A stretch of DNA of 64,000 nt from Loripinus fragilis (lineage: Eukaryota > Mollusca > Bivalvia > Lucinida > Lucinidae). Made by a program: the position numbers and the translations under genes. Shown here piece by piece: positions 49,030 through 60,229 of this stretch. Location of the stretch: NCBI GenBank assembly GCA_964019695.1, contig OZ026515.1:39882994-39946993 (forward strand), written 5' to 3'. Within the stretch, counting starts at the first letter, position 1. Each line of letters starts with the position of its first letter. The notes under the pieces are model-generated. The model was not told where the DNA came from. It saw only the letters and a program-made list of their open reading frames with translations, and did no database searches.

Positions 49030-51262
49030 AAATGAGGCCAGAAGTGAACGTCAAGGTCAAAGTGACTGAAAATGGTATGCACCACTCCGCCATCCCAAGA
49101 GGAATCACCACCCCAAATTTGCGATTCCTACATCATAAAATATAAGAGATATACTCTGGACACAATCATTCTTGAAAACTAGGTCAGAGGTCAAGACCAC
49201 AGTGACCCAAAAATGGTTTGTGACACTCAGGCATCCAAAGATGCATTTACATACCAAATTTGGAATTCCTATTTCAAAGAATATATGAGATACGCACCAG
49301 TTTCTAGAAACTAGGTCAGAGGTCAAGTTCAAGGTCACAGTGACTTAGTACGCAACACTTTGTCATCCCAAGATGCATCTACACACCAAATTTGAGTTTC
49401 CTACCTCAAATAATATAAGAGATACGCTCTGGACATTATTATTCTAAAGACTAGGTCAGAGGTCAAGGTCACAGTGACCCGAAAATGGTACATGACACTC
49501 TGCTATCCCAAGATGCATCCACACACCAAATTTGGAATTCCTAGCTCAAAGAATATAAGAGATATGCTACGGACACAATAATTCTTAAAACAAGGTCAGA
49601 GGTCAAGGTTACAGTGACCCAAAAATGGCATGTGACACCCCACCATCCCAAGATGCATTTACACACCAAATTTGGAATTCTCAAAGAATATAGGAGATAT
49701 GCACCAGACTCAATGCAGTTTCTAGAAACTAGGTCAGAGGTCAAATTCAAGGTCACAGTGACCCAATTATGGTATGCCACACTTCGTCATCCCAAGATGC
49801 ATCCACACACCAAATTTTAGATTAGTTCCTCAAAAAATATAAGAGATATGCTCCGGACAGGATTATTCTAAAACTAGGTCAGAAGTCAAGGTCACAGTGA
49901 CCCGAAAATGGTACGCAACACTCCGCCATCCCAAGATGTATCCACACACCAAATTTGGAATTCCTAACTCAAAGAATATAAGAGATATGCTACAGACACA
50001 ATAATTCTTAAAACTAGGTCAGAGGTCAAGGTCACAGTGACCCAAAAATGGTATGTGACACCCCATCATCCCAAGATGCATTTACACACCAAATTTGACC
50101 GGGCCGCGTAGTGCAGTCGGTAACGTGTCTGGCTACAGATGCGTGTCTGACTGCAGATCCAGGGGTCGCGAGTTCGATCCCGGCCCGGTCCCATACTTTC
50201 GTGGGGATTGATTACGGTCATTCTCCTTCCTTCCGCTGAATCATTCAAGAAGGGTTGTTGTCAGTTACAAGCGAAAGTATGTGCACGAAGTACTGGTTAA
50301 CCGCTTGTTCAAGCTTGCCCAGGAAAAAGTGTGGTTAGGTGAACTGACCGTCCCGCAATGACCATAGCTGTTGACTTGGGACGTAAAGCAACAAAACAAA
50401 CAAACAAAAACACACCAAATTTGGAATTCCTATCTCAAAGAAAATAGGAGATATGCACCAGACTCAATGCAGTTTCTAGAAACTAGGTCAGAGGTCAAGT
50501 TCAAGGTCACAGTGACCCAATTATAGTACGTGACACTTCGTCGTCCCAAGATGCATCCACACACCAAATTTGAGATTCCTACCTCAAATAATATTAGAGA
50601 TATGCTCTGGACACGATTATTCTAAAAACTAGGTCAGAGGTCAAGGTCACAGTGACCCGAAAATGGTACATGACACTCCGCTATCCCAAGATGCATCCAC
50701 ACACCAAATTTAGAATTCCTAACTCAAAAAATATAAGAGATATGCTCTGGACACAATAACTCTTAAAACTAGGTCAGAGGTCATGGCCACAGTGACCCAA
50801 AAATGGCATGTGACACCCCGTCATCCCAAGATGCATTTACACACCAAATTTGGAATTCCTATCTCAAAGAATATAGGAGAAATGCACCAGACTCAATGCA
50901 GTTTCTAGAAACTAGGTCAGAGGTCAAGTCCAAGGTCACAGTGACCCAATTATGGTACGCGACACTTCGTCATCCCAAGATGCATCCACACACCAAATTT
51001 GAGATTCCTACCTCAAATAATATAAGAGATATGCCCCGGACACGATTATTCTAAAAACTAGGTCAGAGGTCAAGGTCACAGTGACCAGAAAATGGTACGT
51101 GACACTTCGCCATCCCAAGATGTATCCACACACCAAATTTGAAATTCCTACCTCAAAGAATACAGGAGATATGGACCGGACACGAAAGCGGGACTGACGG
51201 ACGGACTGACGGACGGACAGTGCAATTACTATATGCCTCCCAAAGTTCCTTTGGGGGCATAA
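49030..51262 (+). mobile_element. Pearl-like element G: ~142-bp core array with nuclear-receptor half-sites
   Basis: Twelve clear monomers (plus one decayed at ~49034) start AGGTCAGAGGTCAAGGTCAC or close variants at 49191, 49311, 49452, 49594, 49730, 49876, 50016, 50487, 50632, 50771, 50917 and 51060. Each also has CATCCCAAGATGCAT and CACACCAAATTTG. The array ends with an ACGG/ACTG microsatellite (GACGGACGGACTGACGGACG) at 51195-51220 and the hairpin TGCCTCCCAAAGTTCCTTTG. This order is the published pearl layout of bivalves. Open frames here are repeat artefacts. Confidence 0.9.
50084..50423 (+). mobile_element. tRNA-derived SINE family a, copy 3, with 14-bp target-site duplication
   Basis: A box TAGTGCAGTCGG, B box GAGTTCGATCCC, body, tail AAACAAACAAACAAAAA. 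ACACACCAAATTTG stands at 50084-50097 and 50410-50423, so the insert is about 50098-50409. It is the cleanest copy and the youngest insertion I can see. Confidence 0.95.
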
Positions 51263-51439
51263 AAATACATCCTCAACTGCCTATAAGGTGCATTACCAAA
51301 TACTGTGTTCTATCTGGTTTTAGTGTTCACAGGTTGTACATGTGATTTTGCTGGCTTTGTCATTTACTGGCTCTTAAATTCATAAGGGCAACATCAATAT
51401 GGCCTAACCTACAGACCACCGTCCTTAGTCATGAACCAT

Positions 51440-54170
51440 TGTATTGGGGAAACTGGAGTATAACCACAGTACTCGAAGAGACCTGGCTGCCACATACATC
51501 TTAGCTGGTTTTGACATTTTCCCAAAGCCCTCCAAGAGGCCTATATATGTCCACTTAAATACATGTAGCTGGTCATGTCATTTTCCCAAAGCTCTCTGAG
51601 AGACCGGCCATATGTTTCAGCCTAGCTGGCATATTCCCAGAGTGGTCCACGAGACCTGCAATAAATTAGCTGGTCATGTCATTTTCCCAAAGTCCTCTGA
51701 GGAACCTGCCATATTTGTCAACTTAGCTGGTTATGACATTTTCCCAAAGTCCTCTGAGAGACCAGTATTCCAGGGGGCCGGATTAGTTTACCTGGCCATG
51801 ATATTTTCCCAAATTGAGACCTGCCAAGTGTGTCGTCTTAGCTGGTCAAGATATTTTCAAAGGCTGAGAGATCTGCCACTTGTGCAGGCTTTGCCTGTCT
51901 GTCATTTTCCAAAAGTCCTCTGAGAGACTTTTCATATGTTTTAGCTCAGCTGGTCATGACATCTTCCCAAAACCTTCCTTGAGACATGCAACATGTATTA
52001 GCTTAGCTGATTATGACATTTTCCCAAATCATTGTGAGAAACCTGCCATATGTGTCGACTAAGCTGGTCATGACATGTTCCCAAAAATATCTGAGATCTG
52101 CCAAATGTGTCAGCTTAGCTGGTCATTACATTTTCCCAAAACCTTCTGAAAGACATGCAACATGTACATGTATCAGCTTAGATGGTCATGGCATTTCCCC
52201 AAAGCCCTCTGAGAGACCTGCATTTAATGTCCACTTTTTACTGGAGGACATTTTCCTAAAACTCTGATACTTGCCAAGTGAGCCGGCTAAGCTGGTCGCA
52301 ACATTTGCAAGAGCTCTCTGAAAGAACTGCCACGTGTTAACTTAGGTGGTCATGTAATTGTCACAAAATCCTCAGAGAGCCCTGCCATATGTGCCAGCTT
52401 AGCTAATTATGACAGTTTCCCAAAGCTCTCCGAGAGACCTGCCATATGCATCGACTAAGCCGATCATATTTTCCCAAAAACAAACTCGAGACCTGCCATA
52501 TATACCAACTAAGCTGGTCATGACATTTGCCAAAAATACCTTCTGAGAGACCAGTGATATGTGTCCGGTGATCATGACAAATTCTCAAAAGCTCTCTCTG
52601 GGTGTCTCGCTATATGTGTCAATTTAACTGGTCATGGTATTTTCCCAAAGTCTTTCAAGAGACTTATCACATATGTCAGCTTAAATGTAGTTGGTTATGA
52701 CTTTTCCCAAAGGACTCAAGAGACATTTCATGAGTTAGCTCAGCTGGTCATGGTTTTATCCCAAAGCCCTGAGAAACCTGCCACATGTGTCAGCTTAGTT
52801 GGGTATGACATTATGCACAAAGCACTCAGACAGACCGGTCATATGTAGCTGTTCATGACATTTTTTCCAAAGTCCTCCGAAACACCTGCCACATTTTTTT
52901 TGGTTTATTTGGCCAAGGAATTGTCCCAAAGCTCTCCATGGACCGGGTTAGCTTACCTGGTTAAGACATTTTCTCAAATCTCTCGGAGAGACCTGCCACA
53001 TGTGTCAGCTTAGTTGTTGTTGTATCAGGGATCCAGCCTGAGAAGGCTCAACTCCCAAAGCCTGGGAGAGGCCCGCCACGCTAGCATCTGACACCCTGAG
53101 ACAATTGTACGGTCAAAAAACTCCCAATAAACTAGTGGGGTTTAATGTGAGTTAAGATGTTAATGGCATTTTGTCAAAGCCCTCAACTGCGTCAGCTTAG
53201 CTGGTCAAGACGTTTTTTCAAAGCCCTCTAGTGAGACCTACCATATGTGTCAGCTTAGATGGTCATGCCATTTTTTCCAAATTTCTCGGAAACACCTGCC
53301 TCATTTGTTGGTTTATTTGGCCAAGGAATTGTCCCAAAGCTCTCCATGGGCCGGGTTAGCTTACCTGGTCAAGACGTTTTCTCAACTCTCGGAGAGACCT
53401 GCCAAATGTGTCAGCTTAGATGGTCATGCCATTTTTCCAAAGTCCTCCGAAACACCTGCCACATTTGCTAGTTTATTTGACCAAGGCATTGTCCAAGTTA
53501 TGTTCTTAAATCTCTCGGAGAGACCTGCCGAATGTGTCCGTTTAGATGGTAATGACTTTTTGTCAAAGTCCTCAATTGTGTCAGCTAAGCTGGTCATGAC
53601 GTTTTTTCAAAGGTCTTGCTACCTGCCAAATGTGTCAGCTTAGATGGTCATGATATTGCCTTGCTGGTACTTGTGTCAGTATGCTGGTTGCTGTAAATAG
53701 TGAGCCACTTTTTATCACATTTTTATAACCAGGCACATTGCCTGTGGGACGTGTCGTGAAACTAACCTTCCTGTCTTGTGGCTTTAAGGGATGCACCGAC
53801 AAATCAACGGCGTAACACTACGCCATACAGACATATACATATATTGGTACAAAGCCTGAGAGATCTGCCACTTGTACGGCAGGCTTTTCTGTGCATAGCA
53901 TTCCAGAATACTGCCACAATGGACAGTTAAACTGGTCAATCCTCCAGAGAAACATGCTGCGTGTGTCAATTTAGCTAGTCATGACATTTTCCCAAAGTAA
54001 CACTTGTGTTAGCTAAGCTTGAGTCAGCATAACTGGCCATTTTCCTAAAACCACCAAAGAGACCTGTCACATGTGCCAGCTTTGTTGGTCATGTTTTGCC
54101 AAATCCATCTGAGGCTGCCGAGATATGTGTCAGCTTGCATGTAGCAAGTTGTGACATTTTCCCAAAGCCC
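51440..54170. repeat. Degenerate ~57-bp minisatellite, ~2.7 kb
   Basis: The unit reads roughly ACCTGCCATATGTGTCAGCT, TAGCTGGTCATGACATTTTC, CCAAAGCCCTCTGAGAG and recurs over forty times with indels. It is interrupted at 53015-53150 (ATCAGGGATCCAGCCTGAGA-type insert) and 53660-53940. Because 57 is 19 codons, open frames carry a repeating peptide (CVSLAGHDIFPKSSE type) with frequent stops; I do not call a gene. Confidence 0.88.
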
Positions 54171-55218
54171 TCCCGGCCTCTCCCGAGAGAAATGTCACAT
54201 TTTTCTGTGATTTTAAGTTGCCGCTTTTTGCGATGTAAGCGAAAATCGCCAATATGTAAGTTTAGTTCGACAATGTGCAATAAATAAATACGTCCATGAC
54301 TTATGGTATGATGGCCCCAATTGAGAAAACTTTCCTTAGCCTATTATTATAGAAAGTTACTTCAAACCTCCACATTAAATTGGAGTCGGTCTTTTAAAAT
54401 CGCGAGAATATAAAATGTTTTACACGGTAGCCGCTATAAGCAGGTCATGGCAATTTCCTTAAAGCTCTTTCATAAAATCTCATTTTGAACCTAGTCAGTC
54501 CAACCATTAGATTGACATGTTCGCTGGATTTAACAAATTACATAGACCTTCTTCCAATATTGACATAGCACCTCGTTAGCGGATCTGGGACGTATGAGTG
54601 TTAATCTCTTTCAAAGACCATGAATTAATATGTTTACCGAATGCATTTTGGGTAATCGAGTCCACGCGTGGTTGGTAATGGATGAGCCTGATAACCTCAG
54701 CGGTCAATGAAATTCATTATCACTCTTAACCACAATGCCACATTTTCCTTGAGACCATCTGCTCTTTCGGGCTGCTCTTCCTAGCAGACGTCGTTGTTTA
54801 AGCCAGTTCTCTTCAAAGGACCATTCAGCACTTCCTTAACAGGTTGCAATGATCTGACTGCGGCAGCATTTCTAACTGAAACGCGATGCCCGGAAGCCAG
54901 AATATCCAGGAATATCCAAAAACTGAAATCAGAAGCTGCACATGAAGGCATGCATTTATATATGAATGGGTATAGGTCATATAAGATTCAGTGGATTGGG
55001 AAGGTGTATAAACTTTTTGGTTTGTTCAGATAAAGTACATGATGCATACGATATATACTTTGTTAATGTAATAGAAAGCGGCTTATGTATATCATCTAGA
55101 CATATAATCATGGTTTTGGAAGTTGAAAACACGTTAGTATAGTAAGGAATGTGGAGAGACTCCTGTATAGTGTTAGAGGCAAAAATCATTATGCAATAGA
55201 ATGACTGGCTCGAGACAA
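54171..55218. other. No gene recognised
   Basis: AT-rich. The 79-codon plus-strand frame at 54794-55033 has no recognisable family. No dispersed repeat identified. Confidence 0.4.
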
Positions 55219-55515
55219 GTGCGGATCCAGAGGGGGGGGGGGGGGGCAGGGGGTCCGGACCCCCCTGGAAAATCAAAAGTTATATGGGTTTCTATAGGAA
55301 ATAAGCAATTGGACCCCCTCTGGAAAAAGTTGGACCCCCCCCCCCCGGAAAATGTTGGACCCCCTCTGGAACCTTGAAAATGATAGTTTTCTATGAAATT
55401 AACCATTTGACTGGTGTAAAATAAGCTGGGGACTAAAAAAAAGTTGTCAGAGCTTTTTTGTCAGATAGACATGGACCCCCCCCCCCCTGACGAAAATTCC
55501 TGGATCCGCGCATGT
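55219..55515. mobile_element. Element family F, copy 2
   Basis: GTGCGGATCCAGAGGGGGG...GTCCGGACCCCCCTGGAAAA, several GGACCCCC(C)T repeats, and the right end CCTGGATCCGCGCATG. Confidence 0.85.
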
Positions 55516-56158
55516 CGAGACGTAGAAGTATCAAAATGATAGACCTTAAGACTGGGATCAACCAAACCTTAGAGACATTGTTAAAAACTCCTGTACCTTT
55601 AAGATTAGAGATTCGTTAGATTCATCTGTTTGATTTTCTCATAAATAAAGCTCTTTGTAAACTAGAAACCCTTAAAAGGACACTTTGGCAAACAGCGAAT
55701 AGTATATAAGTCCCAGCTGAAATGTCGCAGAACGCAGAATTTCATTAGGTTGCACAAAAAACAATAATTAGGGACTGTTTTGGAAAAATCTAACTTGCGA
55801 ACCATCCCGGGTCCATCATTTCTTAGTAGGTAGAAGAGTTCATTATTATAAAAAGTATTAACGTTAACTTTGTTGCGACCCTTGGTCGATCTATTTGGAG
55901 CGCACCTCAATATTCGAGCGAATCTGAGCCCGAGGATATCAGTTAATGCCTTTACAACCATATTCCTGAGTATATGGAAATGCTTTTATTTGGATATAAT
56001 ATTGAGCTTCTTCGCTGTTAGTTAAGAAGGGTAAAGTATGTACTCTGTAGCTGTGATAATCAGCAGATATATCTTGTAAACAACGAAGACATGGTCTAAA
56101 TGCGGGGGTTAAATCAAACGAATATGACAAGTTATGTGATGTCTCATCAAGGTCTCAG
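55516..56158. other. No recognised feature
   Basis: No exon-like frame or repeat. The 99-codon minus-strand frame at 55662-55961 resembles nothing I know. Confidence 0.4.
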
Positions 56159-56371
56159 CTTTTAACTCTGCATACTGGGTATATTTCATGTTTTTGTCGT
56201 ATACTGATTCTTTTTTCAAAATCAACTTTTCGAAAAATTGTTTCAGGAATACAATCAGAGTCTCAAACACAGTTTGGATCCAGATCAGGCCCGATATCTG
56301 GTCGGGCCTGATCTGGATCCAAACTGTTTGCAAATATTATCAGCAGACGACACTAGTAAGTATAGAGTTAA
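56159..56371. mobile_element. Element family U, copy 2, with perfect GGATCC hairpin
   Basis: TTAACTCTGCATACTGGGTA to TATAGAGTTAA. At 56269-56330 CAGTTTGGATCCAGATCAGG is inverted as CCTGATCTGGATCCAAACTG. It sits ~250 bp upstream of the candidate first exon at 56626. Confidence 0.8.
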
Positions 56372-56625
56372 TGACACATTTTACAAATTTTTCTTCAGTT
56401 TCACCTATGAAGTTTTATCGAACAGCTTCATAGCGTCACGATAACGTCGACGTCGTAAGAAATTCGCGACGTGCGATATTTGCGACTTTTGTGCACATAA
56501 ACCAGTGACGTAATAATCAAATCCTTAGATACGCTAATCGCCTATAGAGGAACTGTGCTAAGTGACGGACAGTGGAATATCGGTGTAGTCTGTTTGAGGA
56601 GTGTTTCAGGTGGAAAAATAGCAAA

Positions 56626-56687
56626 ATGCCTCTCCCGGCAAACGGAAAAAGTATCCTGGTCACTCCGGACCCATACCATACGCCGGG
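56626..56687 (+). CDS. Candidate first coding exon, FAM166/CIMIP2-like ciliary protein
   Basis: The ATG at 56626 (A at -3) opens 20 codons ending in VTPDPYHTPG and a textbook GTAAGT donor in phase 2. The preceding ~60 bp look like a 5' UTR and include an in-frame-independent upstream stretch with no splice-site-like tract. The end resembles the conserved N-terminus of FAM166A/B (CIMIP2A/B), microtubule inner proteins of axonemes, which have a TPEPHYIPG-type motif followed by YxGxxP. No matching second exon beginning with Tyr was found up to 64000, so the first intron would exceed 7.3 kb. The family name rests on a short motif; that it is an exon is more certain than its identity. Confidence 0.45.
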
Positions 56688-57060
56688 GTAAGTAATTAAT
56701 GTATCATTTTCCGCTTAATTTTAGGGTTTTTATCTAGTTTTTACCAAAATTATAGACACATGTGCCAATAGTATGTATAGGGTATTATCTGGGTATTATT
56801 AGAAAAAAGAAAGGATTAAAAACTAAGATTATAAAGCATAACATTTATTGTATACAAAAGCTCGCTTCTATTGAAATGTGTAATACAATATCCTAAATAT
56901 TATTAGTATTTAGACACAAATTGCTGTCTAGATATTATTAAATATAATTCAAAAGAACCAGGGGACTTGTTCTGATTTTTTTCTATTTAGTATCGCAGTA
57001 CAGAACTGCGCAATTATATAGGCTTGGTTTAACATATAAACCAGTCTGGTGAGATTGGTC
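56688..57060. other. Putative intron 1 of the CIMIP2-like gene
   Basis: AT-rich sequence following the GTAAGT donor. No second exon recognised here. Confidence 0.35.
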
Positions 57061-57064
57061 ATAT

Positions 57065-57272
57065 GTACTAATGTATTTTTTCCTTCTGGTTTTATACAAT
57101 AAATTTGGGATCGTCCATTTATTTAATTTATTTATTCATTATTGTATATAATAATCGAGGGGTCACACATTATACTTTCCATTCGCTGATGATCATACAG
57201 TGTTGACCCATATGAAATGCGGCATTTCATCTGTGTCTTCACTGGTTTAAAAGTATGCATATAGGAGTCGAT
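57065..57272 (+). mobile_element. MITE family C, copy 5, degraded
   Basis: CTTCTGGTTTTATACAATAA, GATCGTCCATTTA, central ATGAAATGCGGCATTTCATC, GTGTCTTCACTG. Confidence 0.65.
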
Positions 57273-57306
57273 AGTATACTGTTGCCCATTGGGTTACAGT
57301 TCTACA

Positions 57307-57327
57307 TTGGGGGGGGGGGGGGGGGGC
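57307..57327. repeat. Poly(G) tract
   Basis: About 21 G in a row. Confidence 0.9.
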
Positions 57328-57329
57328 AT

Positions 57330-58587
57330 CATCTTCGCAACCAATGAATGCTTTAGCGATACTGCGCGCTTACACATGCTCTGCTTACTTATCCGTTTAT
57401 TATCAAAATCTCGTACTGGAAAGAACATCTATCTCTGTCTTTATATATTCAGTATACTGGATCCGAGATTCAGTAGGTCATTATTAGACCAGCGGTATCA
57501 GTTCACGGTACCTCCTCGGATGTCGCAGATAGTCGAACCCAACCGTTGATCAGCTTTGGTACCACCACGAGCGTCATATGATTTGTCGTTTCTTATATTT
57601 TATCATTGACTTCGTCTCTTCCATCTACATTACTATTGTGTTGCTGGCGTGAATAGGCTAACATTTCATAGGATTTTTCGTTTTCTTACAAAAAAGTGAC
57701 ACCTCATCCTGATGACCCCACCTACCATTCAGTCTCAACGAAAGGACTCGGTATCAGGATTTCGTAGCCTGGACAGAGATGACATTCGGGGTATACGCGT
57801 CGAATAGAGACCTATCTGAGATTTTGGTATGCATCGCGCAGTTCGCTGCTCGTGCACGATAGAGGGCAGTAGCGCATTCGCTCTTTTGCAATTAATGCGT
57901 ACATCCTTGAGTTGGACATCAGGTAACAGTGTAGACCCAGATAAAATGCGGCATCTCATCATGGTCTGCGAATTTTGCTCCAATAAAAGCCATATTTAGC
58001 AACCGGGATGCTTATAAAACATTGACCAACAACCACTTTTAATGAATAATAAGTCACTCCAACTTGATTTTATTTGGCATTAATGAATTAAAAAGTTGTT
58101 CAAGTATCGTTTCTTATGAGTTGGCTCAAGTTCTCTTCAAGGGATAAGAAGTTCCAACACAAACAACCTTTTTCAGAGTTTTTGGCCAAGAGGTGCAATC
58201 TTCGGGAGACTAAGTGCACATTAAGAGTGCTATATAACATTAAAGTTTTTTGTTATCTGATTGAACATACTTCATTCATTTCACCAATGCCTGGATTGTG
58301 ACATTTTGTTGCGCTAAAATGTTATCTATATTTGTGAAATGATCTTTTGATACGTAGCTGATCGACCTTTCAGGAAACAATTTGCATACTAATAAATGAA
58401 AAAAATATTTCAGTCTGCTCACACACACGCGCACTCACACGCACGCACGTACACGCGCACTATAATAATAATGTTGAGAAAAGAGTAAATCCACTGTTTG
58501 AATCCCATTTCCCCAACCCATAAGTCATTAAGAGGCCAAAACTAAAGCTTTTCAAACATGTACATGTGTGGATAATACTGGTACGGA
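57330..58587. other. No recognised gene
   Basis: A partial family-C hairpin (ACAGTGTAGACCCAGATAAA, ATGCGGCATCTCATCATGGT) at 57928-57970 and an ACAC/ACGC-rich tract at 58421-58461. Small frames on both strands lack similarity. Confidence 0.4.
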
Positions 58588-58804
58588 TTCCCTGGAAACC
58601 ACAAAGCTACTAATAAAGCCAGCATTCAATGCTGGACCATTTTTTGGCCTGCCAGCGAAACGCCATTTCGCTGGAGGGCCGATAGTGGTATTTGGATCAT
58701 CTCTCCACTCATTAGCAATAAATAAATAAATAAATAAATAGAAAAAAAATGTTTTATGAGTTTAGGTGGACCCCCTCTGACAAAGCTTACTGGATCCGCG
58801 CATG
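58588..58804. mobile_element. Element family F, copy 3, left end lost
   Basis: Hairpin GCCAGCGAAACGCC...CGCTGGAGGGCC, GTGGTATTTGGATC, a (TAAA)n tract at 58717-58741, GGACCCCCTCTGACAAAG and CTGGATCCGCGCATG. Confidence 0.8.
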
Positions 58805-59139
58805 ATGAAGTACACTTTTGTTTTAGTGTCATCCTGTTTATTATATGTGTATGTTCCAATAGAACATACTTAATGCACAATAAAACATACTTAATGTACA
58901 TTTTCAATATTTGACGTTTAAACCCAACCCTAGAAGCCAGGGAAGTGTTTAAGGTATTTTTGTTTGCACATGATTTTACTCTTCAGTCTCTTCAATTTAA
59001 TATGCAACACTTTCTGATGAAAAAAAATGTTGAACTTTTGATCCCCATCCTAGTAATGCCCATTATGCGGCATTTCATCTGGGTATAAGTACCTGTTTAC
59101 GGGCATCCAGAATGAAAATGGATAAAGGCTATGACATTG

Positions 59140-59266
59140 TGGTCCTTGAGCAAGACACATTTATCCTAGCTTAGTACTGGTTCAACACAGGAAGACCCGT
59201 CCCTGTTTAACTGAAATATTGTTGATGGGACTTAAAGAATCAAATCAAACAAACAAAACAAACAAA
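59140..59266 (+). mobile_element. Truncated SINE family b, plus strand
   Basis: GTCCTTGAGCAAGACACATT, TTAGTACTGGTTCAACACAG and the tail AATCAAATCAAACAAACAAA match 610-729. The tRNA-like head is absent. Confidence 0.85.
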
Positions 59267-59436
59267 TAAAGGTTATGATCTGTTTGTTCGTTGTATCGGA
59301 CCGAAAAATAAATAGCAATAACAGGTGGGAATATAGACCACTTTATCATTGAAAAAAAAAAACGTTGTCATAAGCTATCTCAGGATTAGACAGCTCAGCT
59401 GCCGCTTCTTTTGGTGTAAGCAGGCCGTGTCTCACA

Positions 59437-59740
59437 CATGCGCGGATCCAGAGTGGGGGACAGGGGGTCCGGACCTCCTGAAAAATCACAAAAATATAGG
59501 GTTTCCTAGCAATACTGGTCTGGATCCCCGAGAAATCACAAAGTTTTCAAGCCAGCATTAAATGTTGGGCCATCATCGACACGCCCGCGAAACGTCATTT
59601 AAATGACGTTTCGCTAGCGGGCCGTGGTCCGCTTATAGTGGTATTTGGATCCCCCTCGTCAACTAATAAAAACAACAAACAAAAAAAAAACGTTGACAAA
59701 ATTGGACCCCCTCTGACAAAACTTTCTGGATCCGCGCATG
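59437..59740. mobile_element. Element family F, copy 4 (complete)
   Basis: CATGCGCGGATCCAGAG at the left and TCTGGATCCGCGCATG at the right are exact inverted ends. The central hairpin is GCGAAACGTCATTTAAATGACGTTTCGC with a perfect dyad. Confidence 0.92.
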
Positions 59741-60081
59741 CTCGCAGACAGTGCTGTCGCATTTTGTACATGTTTATCGCCTTTCAACTTGGTCAATATA
59801 TGGGTATGGTTGGTTTGAAAAGCAAACCTATCTTGTTATAGACAATGGGCAAACTTTTCCATTAACTGTTAACTATTATTTACAAACTATTATTCATTTA
59901 TTGACAATTTACTCGAGTTTTGAACAAACGCTTATCGTCAATGAAAACTGAATACACTGTATTGAATTGTGTGGGGTTTTATTACAAAAAATGAATTTCT
60001 CTGCTCCCATTGTCACACAAGCTGTGCCATTCATCGGTTAATTATTTCATTAAATATTTGAAAAAAATATTTTTAAAAAAA

Positions 60082-60229
60082 TGCTAAAAGTTCAAGCTTA
60101 GCTAAATTTTTGTAATAACATTATTTTGGGCTGCTATTTAGCAGCACAAAATAATGTGATTACAAAAAATAGCTAGCTAAACTTGAACTTTTAGCAATTT
60201 TAAAAAGTAGCTAAGCTTGAACTTTTGCA
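60082..60229. repeat. Long inverted repeat
   Basis: GCTAAAAGTTCAAGCTTAGC...CATTATTTTGGGCTGCT is inverted as AGCAGCACAAAATAATG...AACTTGAACTTTTAGC (arms ~55 bp). A third copy of the AGCTAAGCTTGAACTTTTG end follows at 60209. Confidence 0.85.

Noticed and set aside
50098..50180. tRNA gene
   Set aside because: A and B boxes are present, but the sequence continues into a SINE body with an A-rich tail and target-site duplication; the same holds for 534, 24354 (minus), 25362 and 30964.
51612..53643. Several 60-132-codon frames with recurring peptides
   Set aside because: The 57-bp minisatellite period is a multiple of three, so repeating peptides appear automatically; stops interrupt each frame and no start or splice structure exists.
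49030..54170. CRISPR-like repeat-spacer arrays
   Set aside because: Units are contiguous diverged tandem repeats without constant-length unique spacers, in a eukaryotic genome.
55173..55406. Gly/Pro-rich frame on the minus strand
   Set aside because: Lies entirely inside a family-F element with G/C runs.
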